64,000 nt of DNA from Cristatella mucedo (Eukaryota; Bryozoa; Phylactolaemata; Cristatellidae), in NCBI GenBank assembly GCA_009760855.2, contig WPIO01000005.1, forward strand, positions 2,301,001-2,365,000, given 5' to 3'. The translations under genes were made by a program, and so were the position numbers. This document shows, piece after piece, positions 1 to 9,427 of the stretch (positions are counted from its first letter, which is position 1; each line of letters opens with the position of its first letter). The notes under the pieces are model-generated. The model worked only from the letters and a program-made list of their open reading frames with translations, was not told where the DNA came from and did not search any database.

Positions 1-1771
1 CTTTTTAATACATGTCAGACGATAGCCGATTTGAAAGACTTTACCAAGAGAGGTATTAAAGATCTGAGTTATGGCTGGACTAAATTTGCATGCTAGTAAA
101 GGCCAGAGAAGGGATGGCAGATGGTCTATAGGAGGCGAGCTCATTTTACTATACCTAATTAAGGTAGCCACTTCGTATGCAGATACAATTTGTCAGATAA
201 ACGAGCTTTTTGTCAATTTCCTAGATGATAACGTTTAATTCCACAAAGAATGCGCCGGCTACAAGCAGGGCATCATCACGCTATTATATGGAATGTGGAG
301 ACGCTGTCACCGCTTGGCTTGAATGCCCTTTCACAGGCTCGGAAGCGTGAGATGGTTGAAGCATCTTTCAACTTTGATCTGAGCATAAGCAACGCAAGAG
401 TCAAAGAAATTAGCGGAACTAGTTTACAGAGCTTGGTAGTAGCTTTCGGAGCTACGTGCGGCCTGTCCATTAATGCTCAGGAGTGATATTTTTTGGAGTG
501 CTGCAATTGATAATACCAATCGAAATCCAGTTCCTCGACCTAAAGGGTCTCGATCTACAGAACTCCAATCTCGCTCCTCTGTCTTTTCAAATATTTAGCG
601 TTCAATCCTAACTGGAGTTGCAAGCATGCATCCCCGCAATTTTTTAGCGAATCAGCTCATCCTAAAAGGGCTATTATCAGTACGGTTGACCACCAATGTG
701 GTTGTATTTCCCGTCGCAGCAGTGGTAAGACACAATCACGAGAGCACTGGATAGCTTTTGCTAGACATAAGCGGTGGGCATCGCGAGCTCTCACGGCCCG
801 CCCACATCTTGTCAGGTGGGCATCGCGAGCTCTCCGGCCCGCCCACATCCTGTCGGGCTCTAATGCTGTTCCACAAAAAATTCGTCTCGCGGCGATACGG
901 TTTTGTTCGTCAACGGAGTAGGAAGAAAGCTGCATGACAAATGCGAAATACATTTACTGGCATCACAGCTAATTCCTTACACATCTTTTAATGCTCCAGC
1001 ACACATCTTAACTAAAAAGAGAATTTGCTGGTTATAGAACATTTTTTTGTCCTAATGTTCGACAAAAATATATATTTACGCTGATGTAAACGCTGCTAGG
1101 CTTCGTCCGTTGGCCAATGAAGCCATACCAAATTAGAAGATTCCGAAAGCCAAGGCAACTTTTCTTCAGCATATCAAGCAGGCAGCAGCATAACTAGGCT
1201 GCACGCATCGGCGGAGAAGCTTCTCCGCCGCCATCATCTCACCAGCCTCAATCCTTATGGTTGAGGCTGTTCTAAATTAAGGTGACCATTTTCAGCTTTT
1301 AATGACACGCCTGCCTCAAGCTTCGCTGAAGACCGCCTCACAGGCTCGTAGACAACTGGTAAAGTGTGCAAGAACTGGTAAAGTTTCAACGCGTCGTGCA
1401 AGAAGTGGTGCAAATGTATTCCATCCGCACTTCGATGCATGTCACTGAGCTTGCAAAGGAGGATGCACCAAATAATAAGTTGCAATTTAAACTGCTTCCT
1501 GGCCAACAGTTTTTCTTATCATGAAAATACTTTTAGATGCTGTGGTTACCGGGTTACAAATGCCTCGGGTTGCAACTATCCTGGATACCTGGGTTGGCTG
1601 AAAATGACGGGTTATGACATGGTTCCTGGTTACGAACCGAACCCAGTGGGCTTGTAGGAGCTTCACAAGTATTCGAGCATAAAAGAGCCAGTGCAAGGAT
1701 CAGCTGTCACAGTTTTCGAAAAAAGCACTAGATGGAAAGTTAATTCGTGTCAATTTATTTGGCAGTAATTT
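1..1771. other. Intergenic, no gene seen
   Basis: Both strands carry only short open frames without recognisable motifs. The one structured item is a tandem duplication at 775-857, listed separately. This stretch is downstream of the soxD 3' end and seems to be old, decayed DNA. Confidence 0.6.
775..857. repeat. Tandem duplication, two units of about 41 bp
   Basis: Two near-identical adjacent units each begin GTGGGCATCGCGAGCTCTC and end in GCCCGCCCACATC, followed by TTGTC or CTGTC. Within a unit the outer GTGGGC and GCCCAC are inverted repeats, so each copy could fold into a hairpin. The second copy differs by a few bases and one 1-2 base indel. Confidence 0.85.
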
Positions 1772-1843
1772 ATAATGATAATATTAATAGTGCACTTGAT
1801 AAAGCGCCGTCAGAGAACTCCATCTCTTTCTAGGCGCTTTACA
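1772..1843 (-). mobile_element. LINE-A 3' tail fragment
   Basis: Read on the minus strand it shows the family's 3' signature: AAAGCGCCTAGAAAGAGAT, then GAGTTCTCTGACGGCGC, then TTTATCAAGTG and an ATTAATATT-type tail. No coding part is left. Confidence 0.75.
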
Positions 1844-2094
1844 TGTGAGCCTCGAAGATGCTAATGAGATGCTAATGAGATGCAATTGTACCGCAAGTGT
1901 CGAATCTGCGATTAATAAAACCTATGTGAGTCAGAGAGGGTTTTTAGCATTATACTTTTTCCAATTTTCAGAATTGGTTCATGTCAAATTCACAAAATAT
2001 AATGTGATCGCTTTTTCTCAGATGTCTTGATACATCATTCTCGCAAATAATGGAGCACTTTTTGTTTGTCACATTACCTTTTACTAAGCTTCCT

Positions 2095-2310
2095 AAGCCG
2101 GCCAGCGGCCTAATCGGCACCAGCCACTAACCATTCCATCATCCTTGGCAGCTAATGAAAAGCGCCTGTAAAGAGAGTGACTTATTGAGGGCGCTATATC
2201 AAATGTATTATTATCATTATTGTTATTTTTATCATGCTTCCTTTACAGCATATATAATTACCTAGAAAGAGATAAAGTTCTCTGAGGACGCAATACAAAT
2301 GCATTATTAC
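2095..2310 (+). mobile_element. Two LINE-A 3' tails in tandem
   Basis: The first tail (about 2095-2225) has the CACTAACCATTCCATC 3'-UTR motif, a diverged GCGCC...GGGCGC core and a TTATTATCATTATT end. The second (about 2235-2310) has CTTCCTTTACAGCA, CCTAGAAAGAGAT, GTTCTCTGAGG and ATGCATTATTAC. Two independent 5'-truncated insertions, or one insertion into the tail of another, would explain this. Confidence 0.75.
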
Positions 2311-4075
2311 TTTGGTAGGGGAAATTGAATGTCCTCGTAAAATTCGGGGAGACTCCCATCGAGCGGGCGCTGGTCCGCATTACGTAAGAAATGCGCGCCC
2401 TTTATAAGACGTTTGACTGGTTTGGAATTTTTAAATTTGACACCATTTAGCAGTCGAAACATTCCCTTCGGCACTTCACCCATAACTAGACCTAGGTCAA
2501 AGGCACGGGAGCATACCTAATTTCGAAAGCAAGAAGCGAAGCACAGCTAATTCAGCTCTGATTCTTCAGCACAGCTGATTCAGCAGCTTCTTTTCTGCAG
2601 CCTCTGAAGAGTCGTCGGCGGCTTTCATATTGCTAGCTGGGGAAAACAGAGAGAAATAGCCGCTGCAGGATTTGCCTTCCTACCATGCCTTTTTTGAAAA
2701 GTGCGTTTAACGAGGTTTCCAGTCTGCCGCTTCGATGCTTAGCTGGAGAATCTCTGCGAATGGATAATACACATTTTTAGGGGCTAAAGAACCTTTTTGG
2801 ACCAATTTTTCTCGACAAGGTCTTACCTTGCGCCACGCCCTCGAGGCCGACGTTTAGCTACGCACCCAGTACCAAAGTTCAGGAGAAGCCCAAGGTTGAG
2901 TTACGAAATTGTATACCCATCGAAGCTGTAAGTGCCTGGAAATCGCAGTGGAACGCATTATGTCCACATGAGCAGCGTTGGCGGCAGCTATGCCAATCTA
3001 CTGCGATCAATACTTGGTGACTAGCGGCAGACCGGTACGGCATTACTTGGAGCAGGTGTGACCTCTTGTCGCCTGGCATAGAATACTCAGTCAAAGTCTC
3101 GGCAAGCTGCTAGCCGCCTCGCCCTCCATCGCTGAAGGCATTTCAACAAGTGGGGCCCTAACTGAAACAGCGTGCTTCGGTGTCAGCCTCGACGCTCGAG
3201 TTGCGATGCGTGCAGCAAGAGAAAGCGGTTCTTAATAATGCGAGCTACTTTCGGTAGCCCTGTAGCGCAGCCTCGATCCAACCGCCATTGTCCCTGTTCT
3301 GTCAAGGTCAGTAGCCAAGGTCAGTACCAGTGCGAAGGTCAGTAGCCTGGCCTCAGAGCGTAAGGAGAGGGATGCTACGGCGGCGGGGGTGGGGCGGGGG
3401 CCAAAAGCCCCTCATGGGCCCTGCTGAAGTGGCTGGACTGAGCTGCCCCAAACCAAAACTGCAGCTGCTCAAGCGCTGCTGCCTCGGTGCGGCGGCTGAG
3501 CCTCGAGCGGGCGGCCAGCGCCGACGGGGGCGGTCGCCGCGATGCACGGCAGTCCTATGCTTGCTCCGTGCGCGCAGTACGGCAAACACAAGAGCGGTCC
3601 TAGTACTGGATGTACCCGCCACCGCCGCCGCCCCCCCCCGCTGCCGCCGCCGCCGAGGACGGGCTTTTTAGAAGCGCACTCGCCATTAAGGTACGGGGGC
3701 GCTCTTTATTGCTGCTCGAGCTCTCTGCGGTGCGGCGCCGCGTCGCCGCACCTGCGCGCATCCGCGCGGCTTCTTCGGCGCGCTATGATGCGTTACGCGT
3801 GGAAGGACGTTGTAATGTCGACGCCCATTCTCGTAACAGCATAAGCGGCTCCACTTATCATGAAGAAAATTTGGCTGAGGTGAAAATGTGTTCGCCAAAA
3901 TTAATATTTCTTATATCCTTCCAGTGGTTGCCAACCCGTAATAATAAGCTGCTTGAAAAAAAAATATTTTTAGCAGAGACTCGCAGCGGTCTAATGCTAT
4001 AACCTGGCAGTAGTGGACGCATGGAAAATCATTAAATATTGGCCGCATACCAGTACCGCAATGTTCAACTTAACC
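2311..4075. other. Intergenic, no gene seen
   Basis: Contains a GC-rich stretch at about 3340-3800 with CCG and GGC runs that open long frames on both strands. No frame has a recognisable domain or a convincing start or splice context. I treat it as non-coding. Confidence 0.5.
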
Positions 4076-4252
4076 CCAACTGGGCCGAAATAGCCCAGGA
4101 GGTAAGGTGTTCGCTCTTCACGACCGAGGTCGTGGGTTCAAATCCAGCAGTAGGCGAATCTTCATTGCCAACTCCACGCTGATTGGCGACAGCAGGCTCT
4201 TCTGCCGCTGCAAAAACGAGGTTTTTAAATACTCTAGTATTATTACCAGCTA
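4076..4252 (+). mobile_element. SINE-1 copy (tRNA-derived SINE)
   Basis: The tRNA-like head has a B box (GGGTTCAAATCC) after a GACCGAGGTCGTG arm. The body ends GGCTCTTCTGCCGCTGCAAAA and the tail resembles other SINE-1 copies (TACTCTAGTATT). It is the most diverged of the clear copies. Confidence 0.75.
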
Positions 4253-4869
4253 AGCAATAGGTCAAGTTTTTTAATTAGCAGGTGGGCGGGGCAAAAATGT
4301 CTCTTCCGAGCGGGCATAGTTTTGTAATCAAACGTCAATGTCGATACACGATAAAAAGGCAGCACGCACGTGACTCGGCTCTCGCACTCTGGCTCCACGA
4401 AAGTGCACGCCGCTTGCATTCTCGCCGCCGCCGCCGCTGATGCTTAGTTGCTGCGGCGAATCGCAGCCGCGGCGGCGGCAGCAGCGGGCAGTTGGCTGTC
4501 TTACAGCCTTCCCAATGCCTTCCGTAATGGGTGTGGTGATTTCCTCCCGGGTGGTGAGCTCACTCCAGAGGATCCGGATTCACTGGCTTGCTTGCAATCC
4601 ACTCACTTTGCTTGGCTAGCCAGCAGAATAGCAGCTCTCCTCGCCTCGCGACCTAGTCTGACTGGTCCGTAAGCCGTATTCAAGCGGAAGCGCACTTGCA
4701 GTTTTTGCAGCCGCGCGAGAGCAACTGCATCAGCAAGAAGAAAACCAATAAAACAAGCGAATACAAGGACGCGTCAATTCAAGGAGCTGAAAGCAGCCTC
4801 TTTTTTCCAAGGTGTCGCGGCTGTGCGTGCCTTTAAGTGCCTCATTTCCTAGTAGTGATTAACATAATA

Positions 4870-5700
4870 AGACGTTTGTAGCTCCTCCTTTAGAGAACGT
4901 AATCTCTGTCTATATGCTCTACAATTCGCTGCAAGAAAATAGAAAACCAAGGATTAGTTACGCGCACGGTATCAAGCGTGCAAAAGAAATAATTGTCGCT
5001 CCTATGCTAAAGGAAATGCTAAAGAAAATAAAGGAAAACACACTCACGTACTACAGAAAACACGACGGGGCTCACGGCGACCGATGAGTAAGACCTCTGG
5101 TTAGTAGCTTGCTCTGAATCGTGAGCAGGTACGCTGGAACTAAAAATGACAAGCGAAGTGAAAGCTGACAAGAACAACAATTTAAGCTGAGCCTTAAAAG
5201 AAGCAGTAAAGTAAATGCAGGTAGCGACCATGGCAGGAAGCGACTTCCGGACTTTCGGTGCAGCCGTGATGAAGGGTCGATCGCTCAAACTGTAGTGCGA
5301 AGGACGGCGAGATCAGCAAAGATGTGCTGGTGCCGTGCTGGTTTGGTCTAGCGGTTAGGGTGCTCGCCCCGACCAAGGTCTGACTGAAGGAAGTGGGCTC
5401 GAGCCCCGAGGCATATGTGAAGCGCCTGAATAGAGATTAAGTTCTCTTGGGGTGCTATATAAATGAATTATATTATATTTTATTTTTAAAGATTTATCTT
5501 TAGTGATAGGGACGGCGAGATAACTAGACGCCGAGGAGCGGGCGGCGGGAAAGCACGCAGGTGAAGCCAATGAGGTTGGATAGGTGGGTAGGCTGGTGCA
5601 AGCGAGTGAAGTGACCAATGAGCCAATCTGAGGATGCGACGAGTATTGAAAGCGTAACGCTGTGCAGGATTCAGATTTTCTTTCAGCCGATCTTGGGCTT
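4870..5700 (-). mobile_element. LINE-B fragment, interrupted by a SINE-2
   Basis: Minus-strand reading shows LINE 3' coding remnants around 5560-5700, with a frame containing FNTRRILRL and WSLHSLAPAY, the segment that follows reverse transcriptase in L2/CR1-like elements. The 3'-UTR matches the copy at 49170-49800 at several points, for example GGTATCAAGCGTGCAAAAGA on the plus strand against GGTATCAAGCATGTAAAAGA. A SINE-2 at about 5314-5509 splits it. Frames are broken, so the copy is dead. Confidence 0.75.
5302..5521 (+). mobile_element. SINE-2 copy with 12-bp target-site duplication
   Basis: The tRNA-like head is GCTGGTTTGGTCTAGCGGTT (A-box region) followed by the B box GGGCTCGAGCCCC. The 3' end GCGCCTGAATAGAGATTAAG, TTCTCTTGGGGTGCTATA, AAATGAATTATATT is a LINE-type tail. 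The direct repeats GGACGGCGAGAT at 5302-5313 and 5510-5521 flank the insertion. Confidence 0.85.
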
Positions 5701-5759
5701 CGAGTGCCACTCACCACAGCCAGCGTCTGAACCCTGAGCTAAGGGTTGTGGATTTAATC

Positions 5760-6379
5760 GCCACATTTATTTATTGCGACAAAAGCGCCTCAGCCGCTTT
5801 CGCCTTCCTGGAGAAGGTAGTAGAGAATTGCCTTCTTAAGGACTCGACTCCACGATCTGGGTCTCGAAGCATGCGCACCTTACTGCCGGTCGGACAGCTG
5901 CTCTAGCGATCCGCTCCGGTGTCGTCGCTCCGACACTCATTCGTCACCCAGTGAGCGCTACGAAAGAGCTCGACATTTACTCTGAGTCTAGGCAGCCTGA
6001 ATTTTGGTTTAGGTGCGTTTGAGATAGCTGCTACTTGCTGTCTCCTCTGTGGGATGTAGTAGCAGCCAAACTCGGAGAACAAGACGGAGGCGACTCTTGC
6101 AGCTGTGTCCCCTACCTATGCTCTCTTCCGAACGGACTCCCGAGGCGGACTTAAACGCCATCTCCATCCCTTTTCTCTCTAAATCGGATCTCGAGGTCGG
6201 GATCCCAATAGGGCAAAGTGTACGCAATCAGAGTCGATTCAGCTATCGTCAAGTCAAATCGAACTCGAAGTCTATGCAACTGGTGAAAATAGGCAGACGT
6301 GAATGCAAACTTTCGGTGCGCGTACGGGGTCGATGTTGGGCCGTCGAAAGGTTTCATTTAATTTGAGGTTTGGCGATGT
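5760..6379. other. Intergenic, no gene seen
   Basis: The sequence just before this (about 5725-5770, GGGTTGTGGATTTAATCGCC) may be a worn SINE head. Beyond that, only short unmatched open frames occur on both strands. Confidence 0.45.
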
Positions 6380-6970
6380 GACAAGCTTCGTTTCCGGTGA
6401 GCACGACGGAGGAGCAAGGAGGTCTCATAGGTAGGCTGGTGCAGGCGAGCCAGACGACCTATGAGCCAGACAGAGAAGTCGATTGGATGATTGATTTGCA
6501 GCCAGCGGAGCTTAGACGGATGCGCTGTGTGCGTGCGTGCACGTTTTGCAGCTAACCGGAGCGTCATCATCCGAGCCGCTCGTACCACGAGCTCTGCATC
6601 CGACGGCTTAACTCGGCGTCGTGCCGCTCTACATTCAACGGCGGATGGCGGCTACCTTCACGTGGATTTGGCCTGTAGTCGCGCCAACCGCACGACACCC
6701 CAAAGCTGCCCCCTTTGTGACTCATATCCGTTCTCGAATTGCTCTGTGTGTGCATACATATTCTTCGATAAAGGCCGAGTCCATTTTGACCTGAAAGGTT
6801 TGAGCTTGTGCCTCCGTGAGGTTTTTTCGAACAGCTGCACCACCGCCGACGACAGATCAGCCTAGCTGCTGAGTTATGCACCTGTTGCAGACGATTTAAG
6901 CCACTAGCTAGGAGTCCATTATGGAGGGCATTGCAATAATATAGGTGCAACGTTACAAACTCGGGAGCCA
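6380..6970 (-). mobile_element. LINE-B remnants
   Basis: Plus-strand 6410-6520 (GGAGCAAGGAGGTCTCATAG, CCTATGAGCCAGACAG, GTCGATTGGATGATTGAT) parallels 49612-49700 of the larger LINE-B copy. On the minus strand around 6950-6850 the frame reads LYYCNALHNGLLASGLNRLQ followed by QVHNSAARLICRRR, the hallmark segment just downstream of the reverse-transcriptase core in L2/CR1-like LINEs. The middle is too decayed to translate. Confidence 0.75.
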
Positions 6971-7079
6971 GTTTGGCTGTCGCACTCTTTATCTAAGCAG
7001 GCTGTAATGTTGTGATCGATGCTCTTTAGCTGAACGTAAGTTGGCTTGACAATGGAGAAATTGTATTCATCTAACAACG

Positions 7080-7463
7080 TCATTTGGTAATAGTACGCCT
7101 AGGTTAGGGTGAAAGTTACGGTCGTGATGCTAAATAAAACTCTGTATGGTTAGGTCTGCCAATTTTCGGATGACTCAAGATTTTCCACACAGTATAAGGT
7201 TGGTCCTATCATCGATAACTTCAGGAAGTTTGTAGCACTCGAAATGATAATGTCTTCAGATGCAAGCAGCAAGACAATTAAGCAAGCGTCATGGGGAGAT
7301 GGGCTTACAAGGCTCTAAGGATAGATAAAGCTCCGTGTCATGGGCCTAGATGTGAGTGCCAAGATTGCGTTTGGAGATGACATAGGCCTCAGGAGCAGTA
7401 TGAACCGAAAAAAAGCGTAAGACCAACAAATTCTGGGGTACCCAATACATTAGGGACTGGTGA
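7080..7463. other. Intergenic, nothing recognised
   Basis: No open frame of note and no repeat signature. It lies between a LINE-B remnant and a SINE-1 copy. Confidence 0.5.
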
Positions 7464-7630
7464 GCCATGATGGCACACTAGCTAAGGCGGCTGCTCTTCA
7501 CGACCTCGGTCCCGAGGTCGTGGTTCGAATTCTGGGCAGTCCTTTATTGCTGCAGCAAGAGATAGCCTTTAAGGCTCTTCTGCCATTATAAAAAAGAGGC
7601 TGTTTAAAATCAGCTAGTATTTTTTAGGTG
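7464..7630 (+). mobile_element. SINE-1 copy
   Basis: Head GATGGCACACTAGCTAAGG, arm GACCTCGGTCCCGAGGTCGT, B box GGTTCGAATTC, body AAGGCTCTTCTGCCATTATA, end AATCAGCTAGTATTTTTT. This is the standard family layout. Confidence 0.9.
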
Positions 7631-9155
7631 GGCGACAGCCGTTTATATCTACTCTCTGACATCTCTCACAGAGGTAGGACACACAATAGATTGGCACTGT
7701 GCTGGACTTTTAAGCATGTGGAGTAGCGCTCCAGAACTTTCCAGTGGTCAACATTATCAAATGTTGCTGGTTGATCCAGAAGTTCGAGCAGAACGGCCCT
7801 ACCCCGATCTGCATCGTCCAGAGAGCTGCTGTAGACCCAAAGGTATGCAGTTCCGGTGGAACGGCTAACTCTTAATTCCGATCGAATTTTGTTAGCAAGA
7901 TCTGACGAATTTATGCAATTGTTAGTTCTGGGCCACCACTCGTCTTGAATAAGAATGGACGAAGAAAGACTGGACATGAGTGCTTTAAATTCTCATGATC
8001 TGGGCTGGCTTGTTAATCAGTGGCATGGCAGTTGCTGTTTTCAAGTGGAGCACACTTCAACGTTAACCACGGATGTATTTACAAACTTTGCTATGGTGGG
8101 CGGCAGCAAGTCTTATAATCCCGAGCCCATGTCATCGATAGCCAGAGCAAAGCCACAGATCTCAGCTAAGCGATTTGAGTTTCTTGAATAAGTAGAAGCT
8201 CACTATTGTTGTCCATCGTAACACTCGCTTACATAGTTTAGCATTGCATACCCTAGATTCTGGGATGTGAACGGCGAAGGTAATTATTTGTTCCCAGGTT
8301 TATGGTACTATGGTAACACACCCTTACTCCAATCGCAACGCCAATCATTTTTGGTCGATACAGGAATTTTGGCTTGCGAGTGTACTTGCGTGCAATAGCG
8401 TTGAAAGCACTGGCACCCATATCGGAGTGATGAATGCATACAAATTGTATTTATATTTCATATCCATAGAGGCCTGAAGTGAACGATCCCCAGTAGCAGC
8501 TGCCAACATCAATACTGAACTTGCATCATAGAAAGAGAGCAAAGCTGCCAAGGTTCACAGCTCGGCCATGCTTTTTAAACACAGCTTGCAATGCTCAAGC
8601 TTGCATAGATAGCCTCTACTCTACTGCATCACAAGGGCGATACATCTGTGCACGTCGCAAGTCCCGGGGCCGTATCGGCTCAACATTAAAATATATTAGT
8701 ATACGAGACACTAATCTTTTGTTACATCACATGAACACACCCTTGCATGAATACAATTAGAACTAACTTCCATGCCGTGTGACCAGTGTTTCCCGGCAAC
8801 GTTTCTAGTGCCCTGAGATCGGTGCAAGAGAAAAGAGGACGTTTACGGTGAGCACCGGCGACACTGGCCGGCGGCTCTCTTGCTGCAACTTCAAATGCAA
8901 GTGCACTCTAAACTCACTTGAGCTTGAGCTGCTGCCTCCAACAAGGAGGCACTGCATGCCCCACTTGGCACGAGGCAAATGCCGTGCTAGCACATCACGA
9001 GCTATTCAGCAGTCCGAAGGATGAGTAAAAAATTACATAAAAGATAACGGGAAAGACACTTTACAGAGCAGCACGGTTTGGTGTGCAGACTAGTTAAGAG
9101 GCTGCTGCTGTGCGATTCGTGAGCAACGGCTCACAACTCCTGCTCACTGCATATG
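7631..9155. other. soxD downstream region, possible 3' UTR
   Basis: This follows the soxD stop codon on the minus strand. The transcript's 3' UTR must begin here. I saw no clear AATAAA on the minus strand close to the stop, so the end of the transcript is not fixed. Short frames here have no recognisable product. Confidence 0.4.
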
Positions 9156-9427
9156 CTAGTGAGCTGGATGGAGCCTAGCATCTAGCTCACTAGTAATGCC
9201 CGAGCTGGGGCTAGACAGCTGCTCCTCCGTCGTCCGAGAACCGTTGCTACCGACGACGACCGTACTGCTGGCCTGGTGGACACTGGTCTCATCTTCGTCC
9301 ACAATTAGATCCTCGTAGCTTCCGTCGATCTGGTCGTCGTCATGTGCAAGATCGAACGCCTGGCTATTAGGAGACGCCAGTCGTTCAGTCCTACACTGTG
9401 CCTGTACCATCGTACCACTGCAAGCAT
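9156..9427 (-). CDS. soxD: soxD exon 9 (terminal): acidic C terminus and stop
   Basis: Begins after GCGTTATAG with AT, which completes GAT (Asp) with the G left by exon 8. It runs 89 further residues to TAG. It carries [18 protein letters not shown], resembling the acidic ING/DGE...DE tail of vertebrate SoxD proteins, followed by a Ser/Thr-rich end. The acceptor has a poor pyrimidine tract, so the exon start is less sure than the reading frame. Confidence 0.8.

Noticed and set aside
7464-7630. tRNA genes at the B-box sequences (7464, 12829, 19709, 20100, 45565 and others)
   Set aside because: They are multi-copy, share long non-tRNA bodies and tails and lack a matched acceptor stem. They are SINEs derived from a tRNA, not tRNA genes.
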